Positions 1 through 11,729 of a DNA stretch of 59,634 nt are shown here, in pieces. Where the stretch lies: NCBI GenBank assembly GCA_028343315.1, contig JAOLYI010000002.1:1-59634 (forward strand), read 5' to 3'. The DNA is from Candidatus Pelagibacter sp. (GTDB lineage: Bacteria > Pseudomonadota > Alphaproteobacteria > Pelagibacterales > Pelagibacteraceae). The position numbers and the translations under genes are program-made. Within the stretch, counting starts at the first letter, position 1; each line of letters begins with the position of its first letter. The notes beneath the pieces were generated by a model that saw nothing but the letters and a program-made list of their open reading frames with translations, was not told where the DNA came from and ran no database searches.

Positions 1-643
1 AAAAAGAAATAAGACCATAGAGAATAAAAATTAAAAATGTTTTTTGTTTAAATTTCAAAATAACTAAATAACTTAATATTATAAAAAGAAATAAAAAACT
101 TAGGTAAGTAGAAGGGATTTGTTTTGAAAAAAAAGAAAATCCAAGAAGTAAAGGGACAACGAACCAATAAAAGTTATTATTATTTTTTAAAGCTAAAATT
201 AATGTCATTAAGGATATTAAAGATAAAATTGAAGCATGATGATCCATAAAAGGCGTGCCAACAGACGGGTAACCAAGGATTGCTATACTTACAGAGTATA
301 AAAGTGAAAAATTTTTATTTATTCCTAGTTTAGAAAAAAAATTAAATGTTACTGTAGTTAGAAAAACATTTATTAAAGCAGCATGCAGCACAAAAGACCC
401 CCAACTCACACCAAAAATTTTAAATACTAAATATTGTATATAATCTAGAAAAGGACCTGTGATTGACCAATAATCTCTAAATGGGTGAAAATCATTTAAA
501 ACCTTATAACCTGCATCAAAAATTAAAAAACTATCAATAGGAAATATTCCTCTAAAACCTGAGAAATAATTAAATGCAGAAGCTATAAATATAATTAATA
601 AAAAATAAAAATATTTTCCGTTAAAAATTTTAATTTTATTCAA
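1..643 (-). CDS. Polytopic membrane protein, C-terminus cut by window edge (possible GT-C glycosyltransferase)
   Basis: An open reading frame runs from a TTG at 643 to the left edge, so about 214 N-terminal residues are visible. An in-frame TAG lies five codons upstream and no ATG occurs early, which makes TTG the only reasonable start. It overlaps the end of mdh by 8 bases, as in a translationally coupled pair. The protein has an N-terminal membrane segment, then a polar stretch with acidic and aromatic residues ([15 protein letters not shown], then [11 protein letters not shown]), then several hydrophobic helices separated by short loops. This layout resembles the first luminal loop of PMT/RgtA-type GT-C glycosyltransferases, but that is an inference from architecture. 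The substrate is unknown. Confidence 0.7.
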   Translation of the reverse strand, partial: MNKIKIFNGKYFYFLLIIFIASAFNYFSGFRGIFPIDSFLIFDAGYKVLNDFHPFRDYWSITGPFLDYIQYLVFKIFGVSWGSFVLHAALINVFLTTVTFNFFSKLGINKNFSLLYSVSIAILGYPSVGTPFMDHHASILSLISLMTLILALKNNNNFYWFVVPLLLGFSFFSKQIPSTYLSFLFLFIILSYLVILKFKQKTFLIFILYGLISF

Positions 644-1601
644 GACTTTTATCTATTTTTTTTGCTGCATTAAATAGTTCTACGACTGATTTTATAGAAC
701 TATCAAAATCTTTTTTTTCTGCAGGAGATAATGGAATCTCAATTATTTTTTCAACTCCATTTTTTCCAATTAATACAGGAACTCCTGCATATATATTTTT
801 TACATCATATTCACCATTTAGATAAACGGCACATGGCAACTGTTTTTTTAAATCTTTTAAATAACTTTCAGCCATTTCGACTCCTGAGGCTGCAGGCGCA
901 TAAAATGCTGAGCCTTTTTCTAAATATTTCACTATTTCTGCTCCACCTTTTTTTGTTCTTTCAATGATGCTTTCGAGTTTACCTTTTTCAATTTTTCCCT
1001 CTTTCAAAAGGTCCATTATGTTTTTTCCTTCAATAAAAGTGGATCCTAACATAGCAACCATTGAGTCTCCGTGGCCACCTAAAACAAAAGATTTAATTTT
1101 TTGTACTGGAACTTTTAATTCTTGTGATAAAAAATAAATAAATCTTGATGAGTCTAAGATACCTGCCATTCCAACTACTTTATTTTTTGGTAATCCAGAA
1201 TACTTTTGTAATGCCATTACAATTACATCTAATGGATTTGTAATACATATAACAAAAGCATTAGGAGAAGTTTTTTTTATTCCCTCTGCTACTTGTTTAA
1301 TAATTTTAAGATTAATGCCAAGCAAATCATCTCTGGTCATGCCTGGTTTTCTAGGAACACCGGCGGTAATGATTATTACGTCTGAATTTTTTGTATCCTC
1401 ATAATTATCTGTACCTGATAAGTTTATATTAAATCCATTTACTGGTGATGATTGAGCTATATCTAGGGCTTTTCCTTTTGCTATACCTGCGGCTACGTCA
1501 AAAAGTACTACGTCGGCTAGCTCTTTTAATGCAATCAAATGAGCTAAAGTTCCTCCGATTTGACCGGCTCCTATTAGAGTAATTTTTTTTTTCACTTGCA
1601 T
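636..1601 (-). CDS. mdh: Malate dehydrogenase
   Basis: A cytoplasmic TCA-cycle enzyme of 321 residues, the usual length for the LDH-like alphaproteobacterial type. It oxidises malate to oxaloacetate with NAD. The nucleotide-binding loop GAGQIGG is at residues 11-17, with Asp35 at the end of the second strand (NAD preference). Substrate arginines are in RKPGMTR (84-90) and near Arg153, and the catalytic His177 lies in GGHGDS. It follows mmsA by 10 bases and is the last complete gene of the sdh-mmsA-mdh run. This places three central carbon steps under probable shared transcription. Confidence 0.97.
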   Translation of the reverse strand: MQVKKKITLIGAGQIGGTLAHLIALKELADVVLFDVAAGIAKGKALDIAQSSPVNGFNINLSGTDNYEDTKNSDVIIITAGVPRKPGMTRDDLLGINLKIIKQVAEGIKKTSPNAFVICITNPLDVIVMALQKYSGLPKNKVVGMAGILDSSRFIYFLSQELKVPVQKIKSFVLGGHGDSMVAMLGSTFIEGKNIMDLLKEGKIEKGKLESIIERTKKGGAEIVKYLEKGSAFYAPAASGVEMAESYLKDLKKQLPCAVYLNGEYDVKNIYAGVPVLIGKNGVEKIIEIPLSPAEKKDFDSSIKSVVELFNAAKKIDKSLE

Positions 1602-1611
1602 CCTTTTTTTA

Positions 1612-3105
1612 TTATTTCATTGTTGGCATCACAAACTCTGGATCAGACCTCAAACCTGAAGGCCATCTTGAAGTGACTGTTTTTAATTTTGTATAAAATC
1701 TTACACCTTCCGGACCATGCATATGCTGATCACCAAATAATGATCTTTTCCATCCACCAAAGCTATGGAAAGCCATTGGGACTGGAATAGGTATATTAAT
1801 TCCTACCATTCCAATTTTAGCTTTACTTGAAAAAGTTCTTCCTGAATCCCCATCTCTAGTAAATATACTCACACCATTTCCAAATTCATGATCATTTACT
1901 AATTGTAGCGCTTCCTCAAAATCTTTGACTCTAACAACGGATAAAACTGGACCAAAAATTTCTTCTTTGTAAATTCTCATGTCTTTTGTGACTTTATCAA
2001 AAAGACATCCGCCAATATAATAACCGTTTTCATAACCTTGTAATTTAAAATTTCTACCATCAACAATTAGCTTTGCTCCTTCTTTTTCTCCAATATCTAC
2101 GTAACCTTTTACTTTAGCTAAATGTTCTTTTGTTACTAATGGACCCATCTCTGACAGTTTGTCCATACCTGGTCCTACTTTAAGAGCCTCTACTTTTTTT
2201 GCTAGTGAAGCTACTAATTTATCTCCGATACCACCTACTGCCACAGCGACCGATTGGGCCATACATCTTTCACCAGCTGAACCGTATGCTGCGCCCATTA
2301 AACCATTAACTGCTTGATCAAGATCACAATCTGGCATGACAACACAATGATTTTTTGCACCACCTAATGCTTGAACCCTTTTTTCATTCTTTGCACAATT
2401 TTCGTAAATATATTTTGCAATAGGTGTTGATCCTACAAAACTCATTGCAACTACATCCTTGTTATTAATTAAAGCATCAACTGCTTCCTTGTCGCCGTTA
2501 ACAACATTAAATACACCATCGGGTAATCCTGCTTCTTTTAATAGTTCTGCTAATCGCATAGAACAAGAAGGGTCTTTTTCAGAAGGCTTTAAAACAAATG
2601 TATTTCCACACGCAATCGCCATTGGAAACATCCACATAGGAACCATAGCTGGAAAATTAAAAGGAGTAATACCTGCACAAACACCAAGCGGCTGTCTTAT
2701 AGACCAGCTATCAACATTCGTTCCTACATTTTCGGTAAATTCACCTTTTAACATTTGAGGTATGCCGCATGCATATTCTACCACTTCTAAGCCTCTTGTT
2801 AGTGATCCTCTAGCGTCTTCATAAACTTTTCCATGTTCAGCTACTATTATTTTAGTAAGTTCATCTGAATTTTTTTCTATTAATTCTTTAAATTTAAACA
2901 TTATTCTAGCTCTTTGAATTGGAGGTGTGTTAGCCCATGCATCAAACGCTTTTTTTGCATTTGCAACTGCTTTGTTTACATCTTTTGTAGTAGCTAATTT
3001 TACTTCAGACTCTTGCTCACCCGTAGCTGGGTTAAAAATTTTTCCCATCTTTTTTGAATCACCGCTGAAAGACTTTCCGTTAACAAAGTGCTCAATAGTT
3101 TTCAT
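1612..3105 (-). CDS. mmsA: Methylmalonate-semialdehyde dehydrogenase (CoA-acylating)
   Basis: Aldehyde dehydrogenase superfamily, 497 residues, full length. The nucleophile is Cys281 in [10 protein letters not shown]. The GSTPIA and QALGGAKNH motifs are typical of the MmsA branch, which makes propionyl-CoA or acetyl-CoA from methylmalonate or malonate semialdehyde during valine, thymine or inositol breakdown. In SAR11-type organisms a related enzyme is also linked to DMSP-derived C3 units, but nothing here proves that role. It sits between sdhB and mdh on the same strand with gaps of 10-23 bases, so products may feed directly into the TCA cycle. Confidence 0.95.
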   Translation of the reverse strand: MKTIEHFVNGKSFSGDSKKMGKIFNPATGEQESEVKLATTKDVNKAVANAKKAFDAWANTPPIQRARIMFKFKELIEKNSDELTKIIVAEHGKVYEDARGSLTRGLEVVEYACGIPQMLKGEFTENVGTNVDSWSIRQPLGVCAGITPFNFPAMVPMWMFPMAIACGNTFVLKPSEKDPSCSMRLAELLKEAGLPDGVFNVVNGDKEAVDALINNKDVVAMSFVGSTPIAKYIYENCAKNEKRVQALGGAKNHCVVMPDCDLDQAVNGLMGAAYGSAGERCMAQSVAVAVGGIGDKLVASLAKKVEALKVGPGMDKLSEMGPLVTKEHLAKVKGYVDIGEKEGAKLIVDGRNFKLQGYENGYYIGGCLFDKVTKDMRIYKEEIFGPVLSVVRVKDFEEALQLVNDHEFGNGVSIFTRDGDSGRTFSSKAKIGMVGINIPIPVPMAFHSFGGWKRSLFGDQHMHGPEGVRFYTKLKTVTSRWPSGLRSDPEFVMPTMK

Positions 3106-3128
3106 GATGTAATTGATTAAATAAGGTT

Positions 3129-3905
3129 TTAACTTGTTGCAAGCATTTTCTTAATAGAACCGATAGCTTTTGCAGGATTTAATCCTTTTGGGCATGAATT
3201 AGTACAATTCATAATGGTGTGACACCTATATAATTTTAGTTCATCAGCAACTTTTTTTAATCTTTCTTTTCTATCTCCATCTCTACTGTCATTTATCCAA
3301 CGATAAGCTTGCAATAGTACCGCTGGGCCCAGATATTTATCTCCATTCCACCAGTAACTTGGACAAGATGTGGAACAACAGGCACACAAAATACATTCGT
3401 AATATCCATCTAATTTTTCTCTATCTTTTTGAGTTTGTTTTAATTCTGTTTTTTCTTCACCAGTTTGTTTTGTTGTAAGCCATGGCTTAATTGATTCATA
3501 TTGTTTATATAGTGTTGTTAAATCTCCAATTAAATCTTTAATTACTTTTAGGTGGGGAAGAGGATAAACATTTAAATCACCATTGATATCCGTATGAGAT
3601 TTTATACAAGCTAATGTATTTATACCATCTATATTCATTGCACACGAACCACAAACTCCATGTGCACATGATCTCCTAAAAGTTAGAGATGGATCTATTT
3701 CATTTTTAATTTTAAACAATATATCTAAGACTTTTGGTCCACAATTATCCATATCAACTTCAAATGTATCAACTCTTGGATTTTGCCCAGTTGATGGATC
3801 CCATCTATATACGTTTACTTTTTTTAAATTATTAGAATTAGTTATATCTTTGTAGTGCTTGCCGACTTCAATTTTAGAATTTTGTGGCAAGTTAAATTGA
3901 ACCAT
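3129..3905 (-). CDS. sdhB: Succinate dehydrogenase iron-sulfur subunit
   Basis: 258 residues. The N-terminal ferredoxin-like domain carries the [2Fe-2S] ligands Cys80, Cys85, Cys88 and Cys100. The C-terminal half carries two further cysteine clusters ([11 protein letters not shown] and [14 protein letters not shown]) for the [4Fe-4S] and [3Fe-4S] centres. It passes electrons from SdhA to ubiquinone bound at the SdhCD membrane anchor. It starts 3 bases after sdhA and ends the sdhCDAB cluster. All ligands are present and there is no sign of decay. Confidence 0.97.
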   Translation of the reverse strand: MVQFNLPQNSKIEVGKHYKDITNSNNLKKVNVYRWDPSTGQNPRVDTFEVDMDNCGPKVLDILFKIKNEIDPSLTFRRSCAHGVCGSCAMNIDGINTLACIKSHTDINGDLNVYPLPHLKVIKDLIGDLTTLYKQYESIKPWLTTKQTGEEKTELKQTQKDREKLDGYYECILCACCSTSCPSYWWNGDKYLGPAVLLQAYRWINDSRDGDRKERLKKVADELKLYRCHTIMNCTNSCPKGLNPAKAIGSIKKMLATS

Positions 3906-3908
3906 TAT

Positions 3909-5684
3909 TTAATAAACTCTTTCTTTGGGAGGAAAATATTGAACATCATTTGTCAAAGTTCTTGAGTGAACATCTCTATATTTAATTTCTACTTTATTAT
4001 CACTTTGCCAGGCTAAAGTATGCTTCATAAAGTTTTTATCATCTCTTTTACTATAATCTTCTCTCGCATGTGCACCTCTACTTTCTTTTCTCTTGTAAGC
4101 CGAATCCATTGTTGTGAGAGCTTGACGTATTAAATTATCAAATTCCAAAGTTTCGACTAAGTCTGTATTAAATAATAAAGATTTATCTTTTACGGAAATA
4201 TCGTTCATGCCTTCGTAGGGTTTTCTTATTTGATCAACACCTTCCTTCAAAGTTTTTTCTGTTCTAAAAACTGCACATTTCGATTGCATCGTTTTTTGCA
4301 TTTTTATTCTTAACTCCGATGTCATTGTGGAACCACTTGAATTTCTAATTTTATCAAATCTATCTAAACATTTGTCTGTTTCTGATTTTGAAACTTCCTC
4401 ATGAGGTGCTCCAGGTTTTACTAATTCTGCTGCTCTTTTAGCTGCTGCTCTTCCAAAAACTACGAGGTCAATTAAAGAATTAGATCCTAATCTATTTGCT
4501 CCATGAACTGATACACAAGCAGCTTCTCCTATAGCCATTAATCCTGGTACTGTTTTTTCAGATCCATTTAATGTTAAAACTTCAGCTTTATAGTTTGTTG
4601 GTATACCTCCCATATTATAATGAACTGTAGGCACCACTGGAATCGGTTGTTTGTTTATATCAACATTAGCAAATGTTTTTGCTGCTTCCGTTATTCCGGG
4701 CAATCTCTCATCTAAAACTTCTTTATCTAAGTGGTCAAGATGTAAGCTTATGTGATCTTTATCTTTACCAACACCACGACCTTCATTAATTTCCATTTCC
4801 ATTGAACGACTCACGACATCTCTTGAGGCTAAATCTTTTGCATTAGGAGCATATCTTTCCATAAATCTCTCACCTTTTCCATTCACAAGAAATCCACCTT
4901 CACCTCTTGCACCTTCAGTTATCAAACATCCTACACCATAAATTCCTGTTGGATGAAATTGAACAAACTCCATATCTTGTAATGGCAAACCTGCTCTTAA
5001 AACCATTGCATTACCATCTCCTGTGCAAGTGTGAGCTGAAGTTGCTGATTGATAAACTTTTCCGTAACCACCTGTTGCTATAATAGTGGTATGTGATCTA
5101 AATCTGTGAATAGTTCCATCTGTTAAGTTCCATGCAATAATACCTTTGCATTCTCCATTCTTCATAATTAGATCTAGTGCAAAGTACTCAATAAAAAATT
5201 CTGTATTATGTTTTAAAGCTTGACCATATAAGGTGTGTAAAATTGCATGGCCTGTTCGGTCGGCTGCAGCACATGTTCTTTGTGCAGTTCCGTTTCCATA
5301 ATTTTTAGTCATCCCTCCAAAAGGTCTTTGATAAATTTTTCCGTCGTCAGTTCTGCTAAAGGGAACTCCATATCTTTCAAGTTCAACAACAGCTCTTGGT
5401 GCTTCTTTACATAAATATTCGATAGCATCTTGGTCTCCAAGCCAATCGGATCCTTTGACTGTGTCGTACATATGCCATCTCCAATCATCTTCTCCCATGT
5501 TTCCTAATGCTGCCGAAATTCCTCCTTGAGCGGCAGATGTATGGCTTCTTGTAGGAAATACTTTTGAGATACACGCAGTTTTTAGCCCTGCTTCAGACAA
5601 ACCTACAGCAGCTCTTAAACCAGAACCTCCAGCTCCTAGAACAACTACATCATACTTATGGTCTATTATTTTATAAGCGCTCAT
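3909..5684 (-). CDS. sdhA: Succinate dehydrogenase flavoprotein subunit
   Basis: 591 residues, the usual size. The FAD-binding [10 protein letters not shown] loop is near residues 17-26. His48 in SHTSAAQGG is the residue that binds FAD covalently. The active-site arginine and histidine regions ([24 protein letters not shown]) are intact. The C-terminus ends YFPPKERVY, as in other alphaproteobacterial SdhA. The start codon overlaps the sdhD stop by 4 bases, which indicates translational coupling. It acts at the inner face of the cytoplasmic membrane as part of complex II. Confidence 0.98.
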   Translation of the reverse strand: MSAYKIIDHKYDVVVLGAGGSGLRAAVGLSEAGLKTACISKVFPTRSHTSAAQGGISAALGNMGEDDWRWHMYDTVKGSDWLGDQDAIEYLCKEAPRAVVELERYGVPFSRTDDGKIYQRPFGGMTKNYGNGTAQRTCAAADRTGHAILHTLYGQALKHNTEFFIEYFALDLIMKNGECKGIIAWNLTDGTIHRFRSHTTIIATGGYGKVYQSATSAHTCTGDGNAMVLRAGLPLQDMEFVQFHPTGIYGVGCLITEGARGEGGFLVNGKGERFMERYAPNAKDLASRDVVSRSMEMEINEGRGVGKDKDHISLHLDHLDKEVLDERLPGITEAAKTFANVDINKQPIPVVPTVHYNMGGIPTNYKAEVLTLNGSEKTVPGLMAIGEAACVSVHGANRLGSNSLIDLVVFGRAAAKRAAELVKPGAPHEEVSKSETDKCLDRFDKIRNSSGSTMTSELRIKMQKTMQSKCAVFRTEKTLKEGVDQIRKPYEGMNDISVKDKSLLFNTDLVETLEFDNLIRQALTTMDSAYKRKESRGAHAREDYSKRDDKNFMKHTLAWQSDNKVEIKYRDVHSRTLTNDVQYFPPKERVY

Positions 5685-6010
5685 ACTGTTAAATTAAAAA
5701 TTCCTAAAATAGTTATCAATGGCGTTATTATAGCAAATATATTCAATAGTTTATTTGCGACATTTTTGATTTTTTCATCTTGAATATAGTCCTCAAAAAT
5801 CTCACTAATTGTAAGTGCAGAGAAAAAAAACGCAAAAACAATAAAGATTGAAAAGATGATTTTTGAAGGCTGCTGAGTAAAAAAAATAGCTACTTCTTGA
5901 TAATTTCCATCGTAAATAGATACAAAATTTATAATGAACCAAGTCATTAATGGTAAAAGGATTAATGAACTAATTTTAGTAAATAGCCATTTTTTTGTTG
6001 ATACATGCAT
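5681..6010 (-). CDS. sdhD: Succinate dehydrogenase membrane anchor subunit
   Basis: 109 residues with three hydrophobic helices, the size and topology expected for SdhD. It lies between sdhC and sdhA and overlaps sdhA by 4 bases. With SdhC it anchors the catalytic subunits and helps form the quinone and haem b pocket. The sequence is diverged, and the SdhD call depends partly on position and topology. A DYIQDE segment after the second helix may correspond to the usual acidic quinone-site region. Confidence 0.88.
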   Translation of the reverse strand: MHVSTKKWLFTKISSLILLPLMTWFIINFVSIYDGNYQEVAIFFTQQPSKIIFSIFIVFAFFFSALTISEIFEDYIQDEKIKNVANKLLNIFAIITPLITILGIFNLTV

Positions 6011-6012
6011 AG

Positions 6013-6399
6013 TTAAAAAATATTTTTTCCTAGTAAATAAAATAATACAGCAAATACGAAAGAGCCGATTAACGCAAGTACTCCAGTAATTTTTGAAACC
6101 TTTAAATCAAAACCGTATCCAAGGTCCCATATAAGATGTCTTAACTCATTTAATATGTGGAAACTAAAAGTCCAACAAAGACTCACCGCTATAAATTTTC
6201 CAAAAAATGTATTTAAGAAAAAATTTATTGGCTGATAACTTTCAATTCCTAATAATAATAATAAACTCCAAATACAAATTACAGTAATAGCTATAATATT
6301 TATCACTCCAACTATTCTGTGGGCTATAGATAATAGTGATGAAATTTGCCATTTATAAATCTGAAGATGTGGGCTAAGTGGATTATTTTTATATTGCAT
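6013..6399 (-). CDS. sdhC: Succinate dehydrogenase cytochrome b556 subunit
   Basis: 128 residues from the ATG at 6399. An upstream in-frame ATG at 6441 would add 14 residues inside asd, but the SdhC family normally begins just before NPLSPHLQIYKW, so the internal start is preferred. It lies 20 bases after the asd stop. The SPHLQIYKW motif, the SIAHRIVG helix start (haem b region), a HILNELRHLIWD segment and three membrane helices identify it clearly. It is the first gene of sdhCDAB. No separate promoter is evident, so read-through from asd is likely. Confidence 0.94.
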   Translation of the reverse strand: MQYKNNPLSPHLQIYKWQISSLLSIAHRIVGVINIIAITVICIWSLLLLLGIESYQPINFFLNTFFGKFIAVSLCWTFSFHILNELRHLIWDLGYGFDLKVSKITGVLALIGSFVFAVLFYLLGKNIF

Positions 6400-6419
6400 A
6401 AACAAATTATAAACTAATA

Positions 6420-7412
6420 CTAAAGTTTTTTCATTAGGCACTCGGCTATTTGAACTGTATTTAAAGCTGCGCCTTTTAATAAGTTATCTGAAACTACCCA
6501 AATATTTATGGCTTTTGGGTTGGTATTATCTTTTCTGATTCTAGATATGTATGTCGTGTAGTCGTTCTCAGCTTCAAGTGGTGTTATATATTCACCATCT
6601 TTTCTACCATCAACAACTTTACAACCTGGTGCATTATCCAATTTTTTAATAATATTTTCTAAATCAAAAGCTTTTTCAAATTCAATATTCATTGACTCTG
6701 AGTGCCCAGTTCTTACTGGTACTCTTACGCAAGTTGCAGTCACTTCTATTTTCTCATCTAATATTTTTTTTGTTTCATTCGTCATTTTTAATTCTTCTTT
6801 TGTGTAACCATCTTTATCAAAAACATCAATATGAGGAATTAAATTAAAGGCAATTTGTTTTGTAAAATTTTTAGAAACAATATTTTTTTTATCTAAAAAA
6901 TTTTTTGTTTGATCAAATAATTCATCCATAGCCTCTTTACCGGCACCGGAGACAGCTTGGTAGGTTGATACAATAACTCTTTTAATTTTATATTCATCAT
7001 GTAAAGGTTTAAGAGCTAGAACCATTTGCATTGTAGAGCAATTTGGGTTTGCTATAATATTTTCATGTTTATCTAGTGCCTCAAGATTAACTTCTGGAAC
7101 AACTAAAGGAATATTTTTTTGCATTCTAAAAAAACTTGAATTATCAATTACGATTGTTTTTTTTGCAGCTTTTGGAGCCCAGTCTTTAGCTATATCACTC
7201 CCAGCTGCAAAAATAGTAATTTGAGCTTTAGAAAAATCATAATTTTCTAAATTTTCTATTTCAATTTCTTTCTCGCGAAATTTAATTTTTTTTCCTGCGC
7301 TTTTTTTTGAAGCTACTAAATATAGATCTTTAAATGATATTTTAGATTTTTCTAAAATCTCAATTATTTTTCTTCCTACATTTCCTGAAGCACCAATTAT
7401 TGCAAAATTCAT
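6420..7412 (-). CDS. asd: Aspartate-semialdehyde dehydrogenase
   Basis: 330 residues. It reduces aspartyl-4-phosphate to aspartate semialdehyde with NADPH, feeding lysine/DAP, threonine and methionine synthesis. The N-terminal GASGNVGR loop (residues 7-14) binds NADP. The nucleophile is Cys125 in NPNCSTMQM, and a conserved RVPVRTGHSE segment carries the catalytic His. It follows leuB by 12 bases, continuing the leuCDB-asd order common in alphaproteobacteria. Its product pathway connects to dapF at 13756. Confidence 0.97.
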   Translation of the reverse strand: MNFAIIGASGNVGRKIIEILEKSKISFKDLYLVASKKSAGKKIKFREKEIEIENLENYDFSKAQITIFAAGSDIAKDWAPKAAKKTIVIDNSSFFRMQKNIPLVVPEVNLEALDKHENIIANPNCSTMQMVLALKPLHDEYKIKRVIVSTYQAVSGAGKEAMDELFDQTKNFLDKKNIVSKNFTKQIAFNLIPHIDVFDKDGYTKEELKMTNETKKILDEKIEVTATCVRVPVRTGHSESMNIEFEKAFDLENIIKKLDNAPGCKVVDGRKDGEYITPLEAENDYTTYISRIRKDNTNPKAINIWVVSDNLLKGAALNTVQIAECLMKKL

Positions 7413-7424
7413 ATTAACTCTACT

Positions 7425-8531
7425 TTATTTCAATTTTGCTATAATTGCATCACCCATATCTGAAGTGGAAACCTCTTTCATGTTTTTAGACATGATATCT
7501 TTTGTTCTTAGGCCATCATCAAGAACACTTTGAACTGCTAAGTCTAATTGTTCAGCTTCTTTATCTAAATCAAGAGAATATTTTAAAGCCATAGATAAAC
7601 TAAGTACTGTGGCTATAGGATTTGCTATATTTTTTCCTGCTATATCTGGAGCAGAGCCATGAACGGGTTCATACATTGATCTAATTTTTCCATTTTTGTC
7701 TTTAGCGCCTAAAGAGGCAGACGGTAATAAACCTAAAGACCCTGTTAACATTGCTGCTTCATCCGAAAGAATGTCTCCAAATAAATTATCGGTCACTATC
7801 ACATCAAACTGTTTTGGGTCTCTTAAGAGTTGCATAGCACAATTATCAGCAAGCATATGACTTAATTCAATTTTTTTATACTCTTTATCTTTAAGAGCCT
7901 GGACCTCTTCTCTCCATAAAACACCTGCTTCCATAACGTTCGACTTTTCACATGACGTGACTTTATTTTTTCTTTTTTTTGCTAAATCAAAAGCAACTCT
8001 TGCTACTCTTTGTATTTCACTTGTAGTGTATGTATGAGTATTGACTCCTTTTCTTTCATTATTTTCAATAGGTTCAATTCCTCTTGGCTCACCAAAGTAA
8101 ATTCCACCTGTCAGCTCTCTAACAATCATTATATCTAGGCCAGAAATAATTTCTGGTTTCAGTGAAGAAGCGTCTACTAATTGCTTAAAGCAAATTGCTG
8201 GACGTAAATTTGCAAATAATTTTAATTCTTTTCTTAATTTTAAAAGAGCTCTCTCCGGTCTTTTTGAAAATTCAAGATTATCATACTTAGGTCCGCCAAC
8301 AGCACCTAAGATAACAGCTTCGCTTTCTAGCGCTTTATAAAAGACCTCATCGGTAATTGGGTTTTTATGTTTTTCATATGAAGCTCCTCCTACTAAACCT
8401 TCTTCAATTTTAAAATCCAAAGATTTATTTTTATTAAACCATTCAATTATTTTTCTTACTTCTTTGATAACTTCGGGGCCTATTCCGTCTCCGGGTAGTA
8501 ATAATATTTTTCTATTTTTTACTTTAATCAT
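7425..8531 (-). CDS. leuB: 3-Isopropylmalate dehydrogenase
   Basis: 368 residues, full length. It oxidises and decarboxylates 3-isopropylmalate in leucine synthesis. Visible motifs are GDGIGPEV near the N-terminus, [13 protein letters not shown], the [13 protein letters not shown] helix typical of proteobacterial LeuB, and the metal-binding aspartates in [13 protein letters not shown]. Its start overlaps the leuD stop by 8 bases. It forms an operon with leuC and leuD upstream and asd downstream. Confidence 0.98.
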   Translation of the reverse strand: MIKVKNRKILLLPGDGIGPEVIKEVRKIIEWFNKNKSLDFKIEEGLVGGASYEKHKNPITDEVFYKALESEAVILGAVGGPKYDNLEFSKRPERALLKLRKELKLFANLRPAICFKQLVDASSLKPEIISGLDIMIVRELTGGIYFGEPRGIEPIENNERKGVNTHTYTTSEIQRVARVAFDLAKKRKNKVTSCEKSNVMEAGVLWREEVQALKDKEYKKIELSHMLADNCAMQLLRDPKQFDVIVTDNLFGDILSDEAAMLTGSLGLLPSASLGAKDKNGKIRSMYEPVHGSAPDIAGKNIANPIATVLSLSMALKYSLDLDKEAEQLDLAVQSVLDDGLRTKDIMSKNMKEVSTSDMGDAIIAKLK

Positions 8532-9132
8532 TTTTAATCAACCATGGTTTATCAGTACCAATTTTTTTTTCAAAATTATCTATATGACTTACTTTTTCCA
8601 TTGATAGACCAATATCGTCTAAACCTTCTATTAAACATTTCTTTTTAAATGCATCGACATCAAATTTTATGGATTTGTTACCAAATTTAATTTCTTGATT
8701 TTCTAGATTAACGTCAATTTCCTCTTTCCTTTTAGAGTATTCTGCTAACTCTAATACTGATTGGTCGTCTATTTTTATAGGTAAAATCCCATTCTTAAAG
8801 CAGTTGTTGTAAAATATATCTGCGAAACTAGAACTTATAACACACTTAATTCCAAAATCTGAAAGTGCCCAAGGAGCATGTTCTCTAGAAGAACCGCACC
8901 CAAAATTTTTTCCAGCTAACAATATTTTTGATTTATTGTAAGGCTCGTTATTCAAAGTAAAGTCTTTTATACTTTTACCTTGTTCATCATACCTCATTTC
9001 ATAAAAAAGACTTTTTCCTAATCCAGTTCTTTTTATGGTCTTTAAAAATTGCTTTGGTATAATCATATCAGTATCAATATTTTGTAATGATAAATATGCG
9101 GGTATACTTTTAATTTTTGTAAATTTTTCCAT
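8524..9132 (-). CDS. leuD: 3-Isopropylmalate dehydratase small subunit
   Basis: 202 residues, the swivel domain of isopropylmalate isomerase. It partners LeuC in converting 2-isopropylmalate to 3-isopropylmalate. The [13 protein letters not shown] segment near residues 18-30 and the [17 protein letters not shown] motif are diagnostic. It starts on the base where leuC ends and overlaps leuB by 8 bases, so the leuC-leuD-leuB set is tightly coupled. Confidence 0.98.
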   Translation of the reverse strand: MEKFTKIKSIPAYLSLQNIDTDMIIPKQFLKTIKRTGLGKSLFYEMRYDEQGKSIKDFTLNNEPYNKSKILLAGKNFGCGSSREHAPWALSDFGIKCVISSSFADIFYNNCFKNGILPIKIDDQSVLELAEYSKRKEEIDVNLENQEIKFGNKSIKFDVDAFKKKCLIEGLDDIGLSMEKVSHIDNFEKKIGTDKPWLIKND

Positions 9133-10532
9133 TATTGAATCTTTCTTACATCTGCTAGATGACCGCTAATAGCTGCTGCGATAGCCATACCAGGGCTAAC
9201 TAAATGTGTTCTTCCGCCCCTTCCTTGTCGTCCTTCAAAATTTCTATTTGATGTAGACGCACATCTTTCTTGTGGTTTTAATTTATCGGCATTCATCGCT
9301 AGACACATTGAGCAACCTGGTTCACGCCATTCAAATCCAGCTTCTTTAAAAATTTTATCTAAACCTTCTTCTTCGGCCTGAGCTTTCACTAAACCTGACC
9401 CTGGAACAACCATTGCATTGACATTTAAAGCTACTTTTTTTCCTTTTAGAAGTTTTGCTGCATTTCTTAAGTCTTCAATTCTACCGTTGGTACAGCTACC
9501 GATAAATACTTTGTCTATTTTTATATCTGATATTTTAGTATTTGCTTTTAAACCCATGTAATTAAGAGATCTTTCCATTGCAGCTTTTCTATCTTCATTA
9601 GACTCTTTGCTGGGATCAGGGATTACACTTGTTATAGGTGCAACATCTTGTGGTGAGGTTCCCCAGGTTACTAATGGTTCAATTTCCTGAGCATCAAGAT
9701 TAATCTCTTTATCAAATTTACAGCCATCATCTGAATATAATGTTTTCCAATAAGCTAATGCTTTAGCCCAAGTTTCTCCTTTTGGCGACATAGGTTTATT
9801 TTTGAAATATTCAAAAGTTTTTTCATCCGGTGCAATTAATCCAGCTCTAGCACCAGCTTCTATAGTCATATTACAAACTGTCATTCTTTCTTCAATACTT
9901 AAGTTTTTTATGACATCACCGGCAAATTCAATTACATACCCTGTGCCACCAGCAGTTCCAATGGTTCCTATAATTTTCAGAATTACATCTTTAGCGGTCA
10001 CTCCTGCTGGTAATTTTCCATTAACATTAATTCTTAAATTTTTTGATTTTTTTTGAATGAGAGTTTGAGTAGCTAAAACATGCTCTACTTCAGATGTTCC
10101 AATACCAAATGCTAATGCCCCAAAGGCTCCGTGTGTAGCTGTATGGCTATCACCGCAAACAATCACTGTACCTGGTTGAGTAAAACCTTGTTCCGGTCCA
10201 ATAATATGAACTATACCTTGTCGTTTATCGTTAACATCAAAAAGTTCGACACCAAACTCTCTACAGTTTTCTCTTAATGTATCAACTTGAATTTTGGATT
10301 CTTCGTCATCAATACCTTTTGATCTATCAGTAGTAGGGACATTGTGATCTGGTACAGCTAACGTCAGCTCAGGTCTTCTTACTTTTCTTTTTTGAATTCT
10401 TAAACCTTCAAATGCTTGTGGACTAGTCACTTCATGAATTAAGTGTCTGTCAACATAGATCAAACAAGTCCCGTCGGCTTGTTCATGGACAAGATGGTTT
10501 TCCCATATCTTATCATATAGAGTTTTTGACAT
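9132..10532 (-). CDS. leuC: 3-Isopropylmalate dehydratase large subunit
   Basis: 466 residues, aconitase-family [4Fe-4S] enzyme. The cluster ligands are in GSCTNGR and in [10 protein letters not shown]. The early [20 protein letters not shown] segment is a family signature. It works with LeuD encoded directly downstream. It lies 9 bases after rplS, so the leucine genes appear to be read from the ffh-rpsP-trmD-rplS run. No leucine-rich leader peptide or attenuator is visible before it. Confidence 0.98.
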   Translation of the reverse strand: MSKTLYDKIWENHLVHEQADGTCLIYVDRHLIHEVTSPQAFEGLRIQKRKVRRPELTLAVPDHNVPTTDRSKGIDDEESKIQVDTLRENCREFGVELFDVNDKRQGIVHIIGPEQGFTQPGTVIVCGDSHTATHGAFGALAFGIGTSEVEHVLATQTLIQKKSKNLRINVNGKLPAGVTAKDVILKIIGTIGTAGGTGYVIEFAGDVIKNLSIEERMTVCNMTIEAGARAGLIAPDEKTFEYFKNKPMSPKGETWAKALAYWKTLYSDDGCKFDKEINLDAQEIEPLVTWGTSPQDVAPITSVIPDPSKESNEDRKAAMERSLNYMGLKANTKISDIKIDKVFIGSCTNGRIEDLRNAAKLLKGKKVALNVNAMVVPGSGLVKAQAEEEGLDKIFKEAGFEWREPGCSMCLAMNADKLKPQERCASTSNRNFEGRQGRGGRTHLVSPGMAIAAAISGHLADVRKIQ

Positions 10533-10541
10533 TTAAAATTT

Positions 10542-11024
10542 TTATTTTTTTTCGCTAGCAGATTTGTCGTCTTTATTTTCGACCTTTGGAGCCTCTTGTT
10601 TTGCTGCCTCAACTACTTTTTCTTTTGGTTCTACTGGTTTAACAGATACGTCTACGCCAATTTTTTTCTTAATCTTTTCTGCTATTCTCGCTGACTTACC
10701 TTTTCTATCTCTTAAATAATAAAGTTTAGCTCTTCTAACTTTTCCAGATCTTACAACTTTGATGGAATCAACATTTGGACTATAAAGAGCAAAAGTTCTT
10801 TCAACACCTTCTCCAAATGAAATTTTCCTAACTGTAAATGAGGAATTAAGGTCTCTATTTTTTTTAGCAATACAAACACCTTCAAAATATTGAATTCTTT
10901 CTCTTTTACCTTCAACGATTTTTACACCTACTTTAATTGTATCACCTGGTGAAAAATCAGTAATTTTTTTATTAGCAGTTATTTTTTGTATTGCTGCTTT
11001 ATTTATATCTTCAATGTTTTTCAT
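10542..11024 (-). CDS. rplS: Ribosomal protein L19 with charged C-terminal tail
   Basis: 160 residues, whereas bacterial L19 is usually about 115-130. The core ([26 protein letters not shown], and later the [12 protein letters not shown] segment) is intact. The extra C-terminal part, from about residue 123, is rich in Lys, Glu and Ala, ends DDKSASEKK, and is likely disordered. L19 sits at the interface of the two ribosomal subunits. The start overlaps trmD by 14 bases. A similar charged tail occurs on S16 in the same operon. Confidence 0.96.
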   Translation of the reverse strand: MKNIEDINKAAIQKITANKKITDFSPGDTIKVGVKIVEGKRERIQYFEGVCIAKKNRDLNSSFTVRKISFGEGVERTFALYSPNVDSIKVVRSGKVRRAKLYYLRDRKGKSARIAEKIKKKIGVDVSVKPVEPKEKVVEAAKQEAPKVENKDDKSASEKK

Positions 11025-11712
11025 TTTTTTTATCTAAATATTTTTTCCAAAGATCGGGTCTCTGGCGACGTGTTATAGCCTCAGATTGAGATAAACGCCA
11101 CCCCTTAATTTTAGCATGATCTCCAGAAAATAGTATATCTGGCGGGCTTTTACCCTCCCAATCTTTAGGTTTTGTAAATTGAGGGTGCTCCAATAGATAA
11201 TTTTCAAAGCTTTCTTCTTTGTTAGACTCTTTGTTTCCTAATACGCCTGGCAAAAGTCTTATTAGCGCGTCTACAAAAACAAAAGATGCCGTTTCACCTC
11301 CTGATAAAATAAAGTCACCAATACTGTATTCTTCTATATTTCTAGTCTCCAATAATCTTTGATCAATCCCTTCGAAATGACCACATAAAATATTAAGCTT
11401 ATTTAGTTTGCTAATTGATCTTGCTTCACTTTGATCAAATTTTTTGCCTTTTGGAGAAAGATAGATAATTTTTTCACCTGGTTTAGTGTTTTTATCTAAA
11501 GCGGATGCAACTACATCTGGTCTTAATAACATTCCACTACCTCCACCAAATGGTGTGTCATCAACAGATCCTCGACCATCTGTTGAATAGTCTCTTATGT
11601 TGATGACTCTAATATCCCAAATTTTATTTTCCTTAGCTTTTTTATAAATCCCCGTATCTAGAGGACCAGGAAATAAATCTGGATATAAAGTAAAAATTTT
11701 TACTTCCAGCAT
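11011..11712 (-). CDS. trmD: tRNA (guanine-37-N1)-methyltransferase
   Basis: 233 residues. A SPOUT-class methyltransferase that makes m1G37 in tRNAs reading CNN codons. The motifs [37 protein letters not shown] and the knot region [12 protein letters not shown] are all present. It lies between rpsP (17-base gap) and rplS (14-base overlap). The usual rimM gene between rpsP and trmD is missing here. Confidence 0.98.
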   Translation of the reverse strand: MLEVKIFTLYPDLFPGPLDTGIYKKAKENKIWDIRVINIRDYSTDGRGSVDDTPFGGGSGMLLRPDVVASALDKNTKPGEKIIYLSPKGKKFDQSEARSISKLNKLNILCGHFEGIDQRLLETRNIEEYSIGDFILSGGETASFVFVDALIRLLPGVLGNKESNKEESFENYLLEHPQFTKPKDWEGKSPPDILFSGDHAKIKGWRLSQSEAITRRQRPDLWKKYLDKKNEKH

Positions 11713-11729
11713 TTTTTGCTACCTTGCGG

